From assembly GCF_001658005.1 (NCBI RefSeq), contig NZ_CP015986.1:2357501-2421500 (forward strand): 64,000 nt of DNA, read 5' to 3'. Of the stretch, positions 1-11,335 are shown piece after piece. Made by a program: the position numbers and the translations under genes. The stretch comes from Sphingobium sp. EP60837. GTDB taxonomy: Bacteria; Pseudomonadota; Alphaproteobacteria; Sphingomonadales; Sphingomonadaceae. Under the pieces are notes generated by a model that saw nothing but the letters and a program-made list of their open reading frames with translations, was not told where the DNA came from and did not search any database. How positions within the stretch are numbered: position 1 is the first letter of the stretch; each line of letters begins with the position of its first letter.

Positions 1-719
1 TCGGAGGCCAGGGCATTGCCGATGCCTTCGCGCTGCAGGTCGGTGTCGCGCGGCGCCTTGATCCCGCATTGGCCGAGCGCCACCTGCACCAGGCCCGAAC
101 AATCGATGCCCCGATGACCCCGTCCACCCCAGACATAAGGCTGGCCGAGGTAGCGCAACGCCACAGCGACCCAATCGCTCTCCAGCGCGTCGGTGTGCAC
201 CGCATGCCGTTCATGCACATAGCCCTCGGCGCAGGCAATGAAGCTGCCCTGCGCTTCGCCGGTAAACAGTGCGCCGCCCGGCCAGTAATCCCGCACCGAC
301 GATTTGATGTCGGGCGCGCTGAACAAGGGGGCCGTGCCGGCGAAAACCCGGTGGTTCGTTTCCTCATGGACGTCCAGCGCCTCGCGCCGGACATAGCCGA
401 CATAACCGTCATGGCCGCAAAAGCCCCATGCCCAGTCGGTCGTCACGTCAAGCGCATGGAAGCTTTCGCCCCGCAGCAATTCGCTGACGGCCGTGGCGGT
501 GATCGCGGGGGAAGACAGCAACGGCGTACCCGCCGCAACGCAGGTCAGCTCCACCGCGCGTGCATAATGCGCTGAAAACAGGACGCCTGCCAGCGACAGG
601 TCCGCCAGGTCGCCACGCGCGGCATGGACGCGGCTGTCGAGCTTCACAGAGCGGCCGTCCAGTTTGAACCGGATGCGTTCAGGCGGTGTGTTCCGCGGAG
701 GAGTAATCATGGCGTTCAT
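1..719 (-). CDS. NlpC/P60 family cysteine hydrolase (partial, 3' end off window)
   Basis: Probable cell-wall or murein-peptide hydrolase of the NlpC/P60 (C40) family. About the first 239 residues are visible on the minus strand. An N-terminal part that looks like bacterial SH3 (includes WGFCGHDGYVGYV) is followed by the start of the catalytic domain, with YLGQPYVWGGRG and then DCSGLVQ, whose cysteine is the expected nucleophile. The His and third catalytic residue lie beyond the left edge. Two in-frame ATGs exist, at 719 and 710. The first has AGGA about 10 bases upstream and is preferred. It overlaps the end of the upstream marR-type gene, and both follow the M17 aminopeptidase gene on the same strand. 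NlpC/P60 next to a leucyl aminopeptidase suggests murein-peptide breakdown (inference). Confidence 0.85.
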   Translation of the reverse strand, partial: MNAMITPPRNTPPERIRFKLDGRSVKLDSRVHAARGDLADLSLAGVLFSAHYARAVELTCVAAGTPLLSSPAITATAVSELLRGESFHALDVTTDWAWGFCGHDGYVGYVRREALDVHEETNHRVFAGTAPLFSAPDIKSSVRDYWPGGALFTGEAQGSFIACAEGYVHERHAVHTDALESDWVAVALRYLGQPYVWGGRGHRGIDCSGLVQVALGQCGIKAPRDTDLQREGIGNALAS

Positions 720-1086
720 CGCGGCCGGTTCCTGCGATGAAATGGTGAAAGGCGTCAAGGAATTCCGCCCCCTTGGGGGTCCGGGTGATGAAAATATTGC
801 GCCGATCGGCTGCATCGCGCTCTCGCCGCAGGTAACCGAGCGCCGACAACTTGTTCAGCGCGCGGGTGATGACCGGCTTCGACACGTGCAGGGCTTCGGC
901 GAGTCCCCGCACCGTATGCGGCCCCGACATGATGTACACGGTCATCATCAGGGCCATTTGACGGTTGGTAAGGTCGGGCCTGCCGGATCGCACATAATCG
1001 ACCAGCGTACGCATCCATTGGGTAAGTGGCTTCAAACCTGGGCGGTTCAGCTCAGCGGTCTGATCCTGTGCAGAGGCGGCATCCAT
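679..1086 (-). CDS. MarR-family winged-helix transcriptional regulator
   Basis: DNA-binding regulator of about 135 residues, a normal MarR length. The central winged helix-turn-helix is recognisable (TVRGLAEALHVSKPVITRAL, then the wing LGYLRRERDAADRRNIFIT). In MarR proteins the DRR segment of the wing contacts DNA. The ligand and targets cannot be read from sequence. It sits between the aminopeptidase gene (upstream, same strand) and the NlpC/P60 gene, whose start overlaps its 3' end, so it may control this small cluster (inference). ATG at 1086 is preferred; a TTG at 1104 gives six more residues. Confidence 0.85.
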   Translation of the reverse strand: MDAASAQDQTAELNRPGLKPLTQWMRTLVDYVRSGRPDLTNRQMALMMTVYIMSGPHTVRGLAEALHVSKPVITRALNKLSALGYLRRERDAADRRNIFITRTPKGAEFLDAFHHFIAGTGRDERHDYSSAEHTA

Positions 1087-1148
1087 GCCCCCCGTAACGC
1101 ACAATGGCCAATCCGGTTGCGTAACGGCCTCACTCTACAGGATCATTT

Positions 1149-2546
<1,398 letters not shown>

Positions 2547-2683
2547 GACCGGGAGTCTGGACAAGGACGGCAAGGTTGGAAAGCCCCATTTTCGTCGAGC
2601 CGCTGTCTCGGTCCGCCCCCGCCGCATTTGCACGGCGCGGACAACGGGCCTAGACTTGAGGCCAAGCAATAAGAAGGAGAGAC

Positions 2684-2887
2684 ATGATGATGCACGGTGA
2701 TGATGCACGGCTCCAGGCCCTTCGTGCGCGTGCCTATCAATTGGCGGAAACTGGCCGCTTTGACGGCGCGCACGCGGTCGAACAGGCGTTGGTCGCGGAA
2801 GGCTGGGCTAATGCCGCCGCCGCGCTGCAGAGCAGCTATACCCGCAAGGCGATCAGCGAGCGCTGTCTGGCGGCCAAGCCGCATTGA
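2684..2887 (+). CDS. Small conserved hypothetical protein
   Basis: A 67-residue protein of unknown function. It begins MMMHGDDARLQALRARAYQL and looks entirely helical, with no signal peptide or membrane segment. A strong Shine-Dalgarno (AGGAG) lies four bases before the ATG. Its TGA overlaps the ATG of the following lipoprotein gene in a TGATG junction, so the two are probably translationally coupled. I do not recognise a named family. Confidence 0.7.
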   Translation: MMMHGDDARLQALRARAYQLAETGRFDGAHAVEQALVAEGWANAAAALQSSYTRKAISERCLAAKPH

Positions 2888-3735
2888 TGCTGCGGCGCCA
2901 TCGGGGGAAAGCGGGGCCGCTCCTCGGGTTGGCCCTGCTTCTTGGTGCCTGTTCGCCATCTCCCAATGATGAGACGGCGTCCAGCGCGGGCGACAGCGGC
3001 AATGATGTTGCGACGGCCAACTTCGTCAACCGGATGGCAGGTGAGGAGCTACCCGCGCCGCCCGCCAAGCCGTTTCAACAATCTGAAAAGACCGGCCTGC
3101 TGGAATTTCTCTACGCCTGGCCTGCACAGGCTGCCGCGGTGCCCCCGATCGACGCCAAATTTCGCGAGGATATGGAAACGGGGAAAGCAGACGCGCTGAA
3201 GATGGCCGCGCAGGACCGCAAGTCGGCGCAGCAGTCCGGCTTTCCATTCCACGCGCACAGCCTGGAAACTCGCTGGACCGTAGCGGCTGACACGCCGCGC
3301 TTCCTCTCGCTCCAATCCAGCCGCTACACCTATACCGGTGGCGCACATGGCATGACCGGTTATGACACGCTGCTTTGGGACAAGGCGCGCAAGCGTGAGA
3401 CGAGCATCCGAGCCGTCATGACCTCACCCGACGCGTTCGCCGCCGCCATCCACGACCGTTTCTGCGACGCGTTGGACAAGGCGCGGGCGAAAAAACGCGG
3501 CGGCCCCGTCTTGCGCGGTGATGATCCCTTCACCCAATGCGTTGATCCGATGAAGGAAGTTCTGGTCCCCGTCTCCAGCGACGGAAAGCTGATCGACGCC
3601 ATCAAGGTGGTGATCGGCCCCTATGACGCCGGACCTTATTCGGAGGGCAGCTATGAAGTGCCGCTGCCTGTGGACGCGGCCATGCGCAAGGCGATCAGGA
3701 CCGAATATCAGGACGCGTTTACCGGCACCCCATAA
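2887..3735 (+). CDS. Lipoprotein with DUF3298/RsiV-like domain
   Basis: Predicted 282-residue lipoprotein. The N-terminus has basic residues, a hydrophobic stretch and the lipobox LLGAC, so it should be lipidated on that cysteine. The mature part resembles DUF4163/DUF3298 (PdaC/RsiV-type) proteins: [20 protein letters not shown], and near the end the aspartate- and glycine-rich [18 protein letters not shown]. In this family the fold is found in an anti-sigma factor and in a deacetylase accessory region; the role here is unknown. It overlaps the small upstream gene by one base. Its 3' end overlaps the convergent rimO 3' end by 28 bases. Confidence 0.75.
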   Translation: MLRRHRGKAGPLLGLALLLGACSPSPNDETASSAGDSGNDVATANFVNRMAGEELPAPPAKPFQQSEKTGLLEFLYAWPAQAAAVPPIDAKFREDMETGKADALKMAAQDRKSAQQSGFPFHAHSLETRWTVAADTPRFLSLQSSRYTYTGGAHGMTGYDTLLWDKARKRETSIRAVMTSPDAFAAAIHDRFCDALDKARAKKRGGPVLRGDDPFTQCVDPMKEVLVPVSSDGKLIDAIKVVIGPYDAGPYSEGSYEVPLPVDAAMRKAIRTEYQDAFTGTP

Positions 3736-5081
3736 AGGTCATGCTCATCTGCATCTTCGATCAATACGTCGAAGATATCGCCAGCCTTCCGCCCTTCGCC
3801 AACATCGCGCAGGAACACATTGCCGTCGATCTCCGGCGCATCCGCCTGGCTCCGCGCCGTCGCGCCGATCGAACCGTCCTCGTCAGCCTCGCCAACCTCG
3901 TCCAGGATGACCGGCAGCACGCGCCCGACCTTGGCGCTGAGCTTCGCCGCGCTGATCGCTGCGGTCTTCTCCATGATCCGCTGGTATCTCTCTTCCTTCA
4001 CCTCTTCGGGCACCGCGCCCGGCAGGTCGTTGGCTGGCGCGCCCTCCACCGGTTCGAAGCGGAACGCCCCGACGCGATCCAGTTGCGCCTCGTCCAGCCA
4101 GTCGAGCAGATATTGGAAATCCGCCTCCGTCTCGCCGGGAAAGCCCACGACGAAGGACGAGCGGATTGCGATGTCCGGGCAGATGTCGCGCCACTTACGG
4201 ATGCGATCCAGCACCTTCGCCTCATTGGCGGGCCGCTTCATGGCTTTGAGCACATTGGGCGAGGCGTGTTGGAACGGAATGTCGAGATAGGGCGTCAACA
4301 GCCCCTCCGCCATCAGCGGGATCACCTGGTCCACATGCGGATAGGGATAGACATAGTGCAGCCGCACCCAAGGCGGAGGCCCCTCGGCCGTGCGCAGCTG
4401 CCCTAGTTCGCGCGCCAGGTCCGTCATATGCGCGCGCACCTCGCGCCCCTTCCAGCTGCGCGCCTCATGCCGGATATCCACGCCATAGGCCGAAGTATCC
4501 TGGCTGATGACCAGCAATTCCTTCGTGCCCGCGGCAACCAGCTTCTCCGCTTCCCGCAGCACCGCATCCACCCGCCGCGACACCAGATCGCCGCGGATCG
4601 AAGGAATGATGCAGAAAGAGCAGCGATGATTGCAGCCCTCGGAAATCTTGAGATAGCTGTAATGCCGCGGCGTCAGCTTAAGGCCCCCCTCGGGGACCAG
4701 ATCGACAAAGGCGTTGGGCACCGGCGGCGACGCTTCATGCACCGCATTCACCACCTGCTCATACTGATGCGCGCCCGTGACGGCCAGCACCTGCGGGAAT
4801 TTCTGGCGGATCATCTCCGCTTCATTGCCCATGCAGCCGGTGACGATGACGCGGCCATTTTCCGCAATCGCCTCGCCGATCGCCTCAAGCGATTCTTCCT
4901 TCGCCGAATCGAGGAAGCCGCAGGTATTCACCAGCACGACGTCCGCGCCGGCATAGTCGGCGGACATTTGATAGCCGTCAGACCGCAGCTTGGTCAGGAT
5001 GCGTTCGCTATCGACCAGCGCCTTGGGACAGCCCAGGGACACCATGCCGACCTTGGGCGGTTCGGGAATTTTGGTTGCCAT
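3708..5081 (-). CDS. rimO: Ribosomal protein uS12 (Asp89) methylthiotransferase RimO
   Basis: Radical-SAM enzyme that adds a methylthio group to an aspartate of ribosomal protein S12. The N-terminal UPF0004 domain carries its three cluster cysteines ([32 protein letters not shown]). The radical-SAM motif CNHRCSFC lies near residue 150, and a C-terminal TRAM-like region follows. The KALVDSE sequence after the first cysteine favours RimO over the tRNA enzyme MiaB. Length of 457 is typical. The start at 5081 (MATKIPEPP) was chosen; an ATG 15 bases upstream also fits. It is convergent with the lipoprotein gene, with overlapping 3' ends. Confidence 0.95.
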   Translation of the reverse strand: MATKIPEPPKVGMVSLGCPKALVDSERILTKLRSDGYQMSADYAGADVVLVNTCGFLDSAKEESLEAIGEAIAENGRVIVTGCMGNEAEMIRQKFPQVLAVTGAHQYEQVVNAVHEASPPVPNAFVDLVPEGGLKLTPRHYSYLKISEGCNHRCSFCIIPSIRGDLVSRRVDAVLREAEKLVAAGTKELLVISQDTSAYGVDIRHEARSWKGREVRAHMTDLARELGQLRTAEGPPPWVRLHYVYPYPHVDQVIPLMAEGLLTPYLDIPFQHASPNVLKAMKRPANEAKVLDRIRKWRDICPDIAIRSSFVVGFPGETEADFQYLLDWLDEAQLDRVGAFRFEPVEGAPANDLPGAVPEEVKEERYQRIMEKTAAISAAKLSAKVGRVLPVILDEVGEADEDGSIGATARSQADAPEIDGNVFLRDVGEGRKAGDIFDVLIEDADEHDLYGVPVNAS

Positions 5082-5134
5082 GATCGGCGCGCACATAGGG
5101 TTTTTTGCGCCAAATGTCACGTGGGGCGTGAAGA

Positions 5135-6193
5135 TCAGGCGGAATCGCGTACTCCGCCGCGCATATCCCCTTGAACGATCTCGATGATAAGGTCGCCCGG
5201 CTCCAGCCTCTGCGCGCCCGCCTCCCAGGAGCCGATGGCCTGATCGCCGCGATAGACGCGCACGCCCAGCCCTGTGCTGATCGCTGATAACGGCCCGCCA
5301 ATCTCCTCCGCCTGCACCGGCCGCTCCTGCAGCTTCACCGGCCCGCCGGAGGCCGCCAGATCCGCCATATAGTCCGCGATATGCGGCCCGCTCGTGCTCC
5401 CCGCCAGCAGCAGCCCGGCAAAGCTCACCGGATTGATCACCGTTGTCGCCCCCGCCTGCCGCGCGGGCAGTTCATTATCCTCGTTACGCACCACTATGCT
5501 GATCGGCAGGCGGGGCGCCAGATGCCGCGCCGTCAGCGTGATCAGGATCGACGTATCGTCCCGCCCCGCCGATACGATCAGCGTACGCGCCCGATCGATC
5601 GCCACATCCTTCAGCGTCTTGTCCCGCGTCGAATCGCCGCACATCACGTTGCAGCCCAGATCCTCCGCCGCCACCAGCGGCTTTTCCTGCGGATCGACCA
5701 CCACGATCTCGCGCGGATCAACGCCGCGCGCCAGCAGTTCCTGCACCGCCTCGCTGCCGCTGGTGCCAAAGCCGGTGACGATGATGTGATTATGCAGATC
5801 GGCCTGAATGCGAGCCATGCGCCACCTGTAAAAGATGTTGCGGAAAAAGAGGTTATAGGCCGTCCCGAGGAAGATCAGCCAGACAAACAGCCGGATCGGC
5901 GTCACCAGCAGCGCTTCGAACAGCCGCGCTTCCGGGCTGACCGGCACGATATCGCCATAGCCAACCGTCGTGACCGTGACGGTCGTGAAATACAGGACGT
6001 CAACGAAGCTGATCTGGTTATCCAGATTATCCTTCAGCCCCTCGCGCCCGAACCAGTGCAGCGCCAGCACCAGCGCGATGAGGCTGAAAACCAGCGCCAC
6101 ACGCCACGCCAGATCGGCCCAGATCGGCATCGACGATCGCCGCCGCAAAAAGCCGGTTTGGGCTAGGGGCAGGCGGGCGGGGTTGATCCTCAT
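5135..6193 (-). CDS. Two-TM potassium channel with TrkA-N (RCK) regulatory domain
   Basis: Inner-membrane K+ channel subunit of about 352 residues. A first transmembrane helix ([16 protein letters not shown]) precedes a pore loop with the selectivity filter TVGYGD near residue 79 and a second helix. A cytoplasmic Rossmann TrkA-N/RCK domain starts near residue 133 ([15 protein letters not shown]), with a TrkA-C-like tail at the end. This is the MthK/Kch-type arrangement, in which RCK domains gate the pore in response to ligands; the ligand is not predictable. ATG at 6193 is close behind the surE stop, suggesting co-transcription. Confidence 0.9.
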   Translation of the reverse strand: MRINPARLPLAQTGFLRRRSSMPIWADLAWRVALVFSLIALVLALHWFGREGLKDNLDNQISFVDVLYFTTVTVTTVGYGDIVPVSPEARLFEALLVTPIRLFVWLIFLGTAYNLFFRNIFYRWRMARIQADLHNHIIVTGFGTSGSEAVQELLARGVDPREIVVVDPQEKPLVAAEDLGCNVMCGDSTRDKTLKDVAIDRARTLIVSAGRDDTSILITLTARHLAPRLPISIVVRNEDNELPARQAGATTVINPVSFAGLLLAGSTSGPHIADYMADLAASGGPVKLQERPVQAEEIGGPLSAISTGLGVRVYRGDQAIGSWEAGAQRLEPGDLIIEIVQGDMRGGVRDSA

Positions 6194-6212
6194 CGTGCGT
6201 GCCGGAACCTCG

Positions 6213-6977
6213 TCACTCCTCGAACAGCCGCGCGGTTGCGGCCATCGCACTATCCTGCGTCAGGTCATAATGAAGCGGCGTCACCGTCACATACCCCTCT
6301 GCAATGGCGGCCAGATCGCTGCCCTCCGGCACGGCGGAACTGCTTCCCAATCCGAACCAGTAATAGCGGTAACCGCGTGGATCGGTTCCCTCGACGATCT
6401 GCGTGCGGTCCACATCATGAAATCCCTGCCGCACCACACGGATGCCTTTAACCGCCTCGGCCTCGATCGCGGGGAAATTGACGTTGAACAGCAGCCGAGG
6501 GCTGGCAGGCATGGCTACCAACGGCCGCAGCACCTTTTCGCCCCATGCGCGGGCGGCGGCGAAGGGCACCGCGTCGCCCATCCCCTCGCGCGCATAGACC
6601 TGGCTGAGCGCGATCGACTTGATGCCGGAAATTGCGCCCTCCATTGCGGCGGCGACGGTGCCCGAATAGGTGACATCCTCGGCCAGATTGGCGCCCCGGT
6701 TCACGCCGGAAAGGATAAGGTCGGGCTTGGCGTCCTTCATCAGATGCCCGACCGCCATCATCACCGCATCGGTCGGCGTGCCGGTGACGCTATAATGTTT
6801 CTCGCCATGCTGCCGGATACGCAGCGGCCGGGTGAGCGTCAGGCTATGCCCTGCGCCGGATTGCTCCTCGGCGGGCGCGACGATCCAGATATCGTCCGAC
6901 AGCGTCCGCGCAATCTCCTCCAACACCTGAAGGCCGGGCGCATGGACGCCATCATCATTGGTGAGCAGGATACGCAT
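6213..6977 (-). CDS. surE: 5'/3'-nucleotidase SurE
   Basis: Metal-dependent phosphatase that dephosphorylates nucleoside 5'- and 3'-monophosphates. The N-terminus RILLTNDDGVHAPG holds the paired metal-binding aspartates. SGVNRGANLAEDVTYSGTV is the conserved Asn/Ser metal and substrate region. The 254-residue length is standard. It follows serS on the minus strand across a spacer containing a palindromic repeat. The serS-surE order is a known alphaproteobacterial arrangement. Confidence 0.95.
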   Translation of the reverse strand: MRILLTNDDGVHAPGLQVLEEIARTLSDDIWIVAPAEEQSGAGHSLTLTRPLRIRQHGEKHYSVTGTPTDAVMMAVGHLMKDAKPDLILSGVNRGANLAEDVTYSGTVAAAMEGAISGIKSIALSQVYAREGMGDAVPFAAARAWGEKVLRPLVAMPASPRLLFNVNFPAIEAEAVKGIRVVRQGFHDVDRTQIVEGTDPRGYRYYWFGLGSSSAVPEGSDLAAIAEGYVTVTPLHYDLTQDSAMAATARLFEE

Positions 6978-7005
6978 AATTTCTCAACATCCGTAACAAA
7001 TGTAA

Positions 7006-7085
7006 CGTCATCCCAGCGAAAGCTGGGATCTTATGAGAGGACGCGCCACCGCCCCGCAGACCCCAGCTTCCGCTGGGGTGACGAG
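7006..7085. repeat. Palindromic intergenic repeat, family A
   Basis: Two inverted copies of a stem of the type GTCATCCCAGC...GCTGGGAT flank about 35 bases: the left half near 7006-7030 and the right half (CCCCAGCTTCCGCTGGGGTG) near 7061-7080. It lies between serS and surE. The same element occurs near 29660, 32322, 34371 and 39310. The REP/BIME-like identity is inferred from its structure and recurrence. Confidence 0.8.
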
Positions 7086-7098
7086 AGGTAAGAGGCGC

Positions 7099-8379
<1,281 letters not shown>

Positions 8380-8468
8380 TCAGCCCTATGCCGTTCCGCG
8401 CCGAACCGCGCAACCCTGCGCGCTCCCGACCGTTTGTCCTTGCAAGTTGTCAGGAAAGGAACCGGGTG

Positions 8469-8909
8469 ATGTGGATCGATCATGATGCGATGGTACTGGT
8501 GGCTGACGGGCGCAAAATGCTGTTCTTCAGGAACAAGGGCGACCGAATGGCCCCAAATCTGGAAGCCGAGACGGTGAAGCTGCAAGACAATCCCTATGAT
8601 CGGGATCAGGCATCCGACGCCCCCGGCCGCTCGATCAATTCGGTGGGCAGTAGCCGGAGCGCCATGGAGCAGACCGACTTTCATGAACTGGAGGAAACAC
8701 GCTTCGCCGCCGAAGCTGCCGAACTGCTGAAACGCCGCGCCTTGTCCAATGAATTTGAAAAACTGATCGTCGTCGCGCCGCCAGCAGCGCTGGGCGAGAT
8801 GCGCAAACATTATCACAAGGAAGTGCAAAGCCGCCTGGTCGGCGAAATCGCCAAGGACTTGGCCAATCACCCGGTTCCGGAGATCGAAAAGATCATTGCT
8901 CAGAGTTGA
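8469..8909 (+). CDS. Host-attachment-type protein (PF10116-like)
   Basis: A 146-residue protein of the family named for proteins required for attachment to host cells. The fold resembles eRF1/archaeal release-factor domains, and its biochemical role is unclear. Typical features are an N-terminal strand with a short polar turn (MVLVADGRKMLFFRN) and the C-terminal part LIVVAPPAALGEMRKHYHK with an ending in VPEIEKII. The Shine-Dalgarno AGGAAAGGA precedes the ATG at 8469. An adjacent GTG is an alternative. It is monocistronic and followed by a hairpin. Confidence 0.75.
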   Translation: MWIDHDAMVLVADGRKMLFFRNKGDRMAPNLEAETVKLQDNPYDRDQASDAPGRSINSVGSSRSAMEQTDFHELEETRFAAEAAELLKRRALSNEFEKLIVVAPPAALGEMRKHYHKEVQSRLVGEIAKDLANHPVPEIEKIIAQS

Positions 8910-8933
8910 GGGGTTCCAACAGGCTGAATCGAA

Positions 8934-8959
8934 AAGGGCGGCCCCTACGAGCCGCCCTT
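8934..8959. terminator. Hairpin terminator between convergent genes
   Basis: A perfect 9-bp GC-rich stem (AAGGGCGGC with GCCGCCCTT) and an 8-base loop. It has a short T run on both sides, so it could serve both the attachment-type gene (plus) and the Ser-rich gene (minus). Confidence 0.7.
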
Positions 8960-9048
8960 CTCCCCCTTAATCGACCGTGTCAGTCGGTCGATCTGCCCGC
9001 TCCGGCATTCTAAAACTACTTCGTGGGAGGCAAAATCGCTCGCTTCCC

Positions 9049-9897
9049 TTAGGCTCCCTTAGCCTTCCGTTCCGCAAACCGCCGCCGCGCCAGCAGCGCC
9101 ACGGCCCCTGCGCCAAACAGCAACACCATCGGCGGGGCGGGCACGTCGGTCCCGCCGCTGCTGCTCGAACCCCCCGAGCTGCTGGAAGAACTGGACGACG
9201 AACTGCTCGACGAGGAACTGGAAGACGACGAGCTGGAACTCGAGCTGGATGAAGACGAGCTGCTGGTGACGTTGCCGCTGGATGTGGAAACATTGCCGCT
9301 CGACGTCGATACATTCCCGCTCGACGTGGACACCCCACCTGTCGAGGTTGAAACCCCGCCCGTCGATGTGGACACGCCGCCGGTTGATGTGGAAACGCCA
9401 CCCGTCGAAGTCGAAACGCCACCCGTCGATGTCGATACCCCGCCCGTCGTCGAACTGGTCGAACTGCTGATGCCGCCCGTCGAACTGCTGGTGGAGGAGA
9501 TCACCACCGACCCGCCGCTGCTGCCCCCGCCGCTGCCGCCGAAAAAGCCCCCGACGAAGCCGCCACCGCCGAAACCGCCGCCGCCTGCCATCACCACCGG
9601 CGCGCCGCCGCCGCCCGACATGACCGGCATTTCAGCCGCCACCATCGGCGCAGGCAGGGGAACCGGCGCGCCCCGCGTCGTCACGGTGACGGTTTGCGGG
9701 GCGCAGGATACGGTCTTCACGACCTTCCGCTTCACGGTGCGGACGGCATAGCGCTTGCGCGGCGCGGCCTTCACGCTCTTGGTGCTGTGGACCACCGCCG
9801 GGCGGGCGCTTTCCGCGACATGCACGGCACCGCCGCCGATGATCGCACCACCGCAGGTGCAGGCGCATAATTTGGCCAATGCCATCCGTACCGACAT
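9049..9897 (-). CDS. Ser-rich repeat protein with PEP-CTERM-like C-terminus
   Basis: A 282-residue exported, low-complexity protein. The N-terminus has a hydrophobic segment, then a basic stretch (APRKRYAVRTVKRKVVK), then a Gly-rich region. Tandem 7-residue units follow: about six close to GGVSTST, then three close to GNVSTSS. After these come 30 consecutive serines. The tail DVPAPPMVLLFGAGAVALLARRR resembles a PEP-CTERM sorting signal: a VPxP motif, one hydrophobic helix and an Arg cluster. Proteins with this tail are processed by exosortase in exopolysaccharide-producing bacteria; no exosortase is visible here. The role is probably surface or biofilm-related (inference). Confidence 0.7.
   Translation of the reverse strand: MSVRMALAKLCACTCGGAIIGGGAVHVAESARPAVVHSTKSVKAAPRKRYAVRTVKRKVVKTVSCAPQTVTVTTRGAPVPLPAPMVAAEMPVMSGGGGAPVVMAGGGGFGGGGFVGGFFGGSGGGSSGGSVVISSTSSSTGGISSSTSSTTGGVSTSTGGVSTSTGGVSTSTGGVSTSTGGVSTSTGGVSTSSGNVSTSSGNVSTSSGNVTSSSSSSSSSSSSSSSSSSSSSSSSSSSSSSGGSSSSGGTDVPAPPMVLLFGAGAVALLARRRFAERKAKGA
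9175..9264 (-). repeat. Thirty-codon polyserine tract
   Basis: Thirty serine codons in a row inside the PEP-CTERM-like gene. All six serine codons are used (AGC, AGT, TCG, TCC, TCT, TCA), so the DNA itself is not a simple repeat. Confidence 0.9.
9265..9460 (-). repeat. Tandem 21-bp coding repeats
   Basis: About nine consecutive 21-bp units in the Ser-rich gene, coding for Gly-Gly/Asn-Val-Ser-Thr-Ser-Thr/Ser. They are in frame, so changes in copy number keep the reading frame. Confidence 0.85.
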
Positions 9898-10314
9898 AGG
9901 GATCCACTCTTGTTCGTCTTCAAGCTTCTGGTCTGGCCATTAATGACCAGGAAGCTATTGCCTTCGTATAACAACGCAAAAGAACAGGTTAACTTCAATG
10001 CTGTTAACCCTGAATGTGGGCAATAAGTGGACGAGGTATATAACAAAAGGCCAACTTTTATGGTTAACGTCTCATTATGAAACGCCCATGCTTAGTCGTG
10101 CTGACTTTATTTTGTCTTGAAAGAGAGCGGCGCTGCGCATGAGAAGACTCGGCCGGAGGCGCGCCTTTGGCATCGCTCGCTTCGTGCAGCAGAATGGCCG
10201 CTCTTTGAATGCGCGCTTGTGTCGGTCCGCGCCGCTCGTTATTAGGCGCCGTCAATCATAAGTCACGGGCGACCGGCACTTTCCATGCTGGCGCCTCTCG
10301 AGTCGGAGAGCCAG
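9898..10314. other. 417-bp intergenic region upstream of dksA
   Basis: Contains no convincing gene; a 63-codon minus-strand frame at 10064-10255 has no recognisable features. It must hold the promoters of the divergent Ser-rich gene and dksA. The first 150 bases are clearly more AT-rich than the surroundings. An inverted repeat at 9923-9956 is listed separately. Confidence 0.6.
9923..9956 (-). promoter_or_regulatory. Inverted repeat in the leader of the Ser-rich gene
   Basis: AGCTTCTGGTC pairs with GACCAGGAAGCT with one bulged base across an 11-base spacer. It lies about 25-60 bases upstream of the Ser-rich gene on its own strand. It could be an operator or an mRNA leader hairpin. No T tract follows, so a terminator is unlikely. 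Confidence 0.45.
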
Positions 10315-10779
10315 ATGGCATCGGTCCTTAATTCCGATAAAGACGGCCATAATCCGCCGAAATCGGCTATAATACTTCCTCCGGACTATCGTCCTTCGCC
10401 CGACGAAGAGTTCATGAACCCGCTCCAGCTTGAATATTTCCGCCAGCGGCTCTGGGACTGGAAGAAGCAAATCCTGACAGAGGCGGAAGGCACGTTGGCC
10501 GTGCTGCAGAATGAACCGCTCCGCGAACCCGACCTCAACGACCGCGCGTCGAGCGAGACCGACTGGTCGATCGAACTGCGCACCCGCGATCGCCAGCGCA
10601 AGCTCATTTCCAAGATCGACGCCGCGCTCCGCCGCATCGATGAAGGCGAATATGGCTATTGCGAAGTGACCGGCGAGCCCATCTCGCTCGGCCGCCTGGA
10701 AGCGCGCCCCATCGCCACCATGACGGTCGAAGCGCAGGAGCGGCACGAGCGGCAGGAAAAGGTCTCGCGCGACGATTAA
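10315..10779 (+). CDS. dksA: RNA polymerase-binding transcription factor DksA (one-cysteine type)
   Basis: Binds the RNA polymerase secondary channel and, with ppGpp, adjusts transcription of stable RNA and amino-acid genes. A long coiled coil (FRQRLWDWKKQILTEAEG onward) carries the tip motif DLNDRA, matching DxxDxA near residue 75. The C-terminal globule GEYGYCEVTGEPISLGRLE keeps only one of the four zinc-finger cysteines of E. coli DksA. This is the zinc-independent form known from some alphaproteobacteria. ATG at 10315 was chosen for its GGAG six bases upstream; an ATG ten codons earlier lacks this. Length 154. Confidence 0.92.
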   Translation: MASVLNSDKDGHNPPKSAIILPPDYRPSPDEEFMNPLQLEYFRQRLWDWKKQILTEAEGTLAVLQNEPLREPDLNDRASSETDWSIELRTRDRQRKLISKIDAALRRIDEGEYGYCEVTGEPISLGRLEARPIATMTVEAQERHERQEKVSRDD

Positions 10780-10842
10780 CGCTTTGTCCACCGGTCGCTG
10801 GCAAGGTCCCCCAAAACAATGGGTCTTTGCAAGGGATTGGAC

Positions 10843-11202
10843 ATGGACAGCGATCAGGGAATGGCGGAACGGGGCCCGGCTCGGTCGGGTCCGCGGGACA
10901 GCCTGTTCCTGCTCACCAATTTGACGTCACATGAAGGCACGCCGCTCGGCCGCGCCCGCGTCCGTAACCTGTCGGCGACCGGCCTCATGGCCGACTGCGA
11001 GCGCCCAGTGCCAGCTGGCGCCGCCATCGTCTTCGACCTGCGCGGTGTCGGCAGGGTCAGCGGCAAGGTGGTCTGGTCCCGCGAGGACAAGATCGGCATC
11101 GCCTTCGACCAGGAAATCGATCCCCAACTCGCCCGCAAACCCATATCGAGCACCTGCGAACGTGCTCCTTCCTATTTGCGCCTGCACCAGATCAGCCGCT
11201 GA
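10843..11202 (+). CDS. PilZ-domain protein (c-di-GMP receptor candidate)
   Basis: Small single-domain PilZ protein of about 119 residues. Both c-di-GMP contact motifs are visible: RSGPR, matching RxxxR, in the N-terminal loop, and NLSATG, matching D/NxSxxG, in the first strand. These are followed by the hydrophobic-strand pattern of the PilZ barrel (GKVVWSREDKIGIAFD). It probably relays c-di-GMP levels to a partner; the partner is unknown. AAGGGA precedes the ATG at 10843. It lies 63 bases downstream of dksA in the same direction. Confidence 0.85.
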   Translation: MDSDQGMAERGPARSGPRDSLFLLTNLTSHEGTPLGRARVRNLSATGLMADCERPVPAGAAIVFDLRGVGRVSGKVVWSREDKIGIAFDQEIDPQLARKPISSTCERAPSYLRLHQISR

Positions 11203-11335
11203 AGAATCGCGTTTTTCCCGCTATTTCCTTCATTAAAAAAAGACGACCCGGCATTTCCGCCAGTTCGCCTCTACTTTTGGAGGGGAGGGCGGGCCCGCTC
11301 ATCCGGCGGCGCCACGCCTTCCTCTCAATGCCGGA

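Noticed and set aside
8967..9422. 151-codon minus-strand frame overlapping the Ser-rich gene
   Set aside because: Out-of-frame shadow of the repeat region; Arg/Pro/Ala-rich without start signals.
9265..9460. Regular 21-bp repeats considered as a CRISPR array
   Set aside because: The units are contiguous with no spacers and lie in frame in a coding region; no cas genes nearby.
10064..10255. 63-codon minus-strand frame upstream of dksA
   Set aside because: Polar low-complexity product, no Shine-Dalgarno or family resemblance.
11248..11334. Distant inverted pair CCGGCATT...AATGCCGG between the PilZ and DUF465 genes
   Set aside because: Eight bases separated by more than 70; likely chance, and no T tract to support a terminator.
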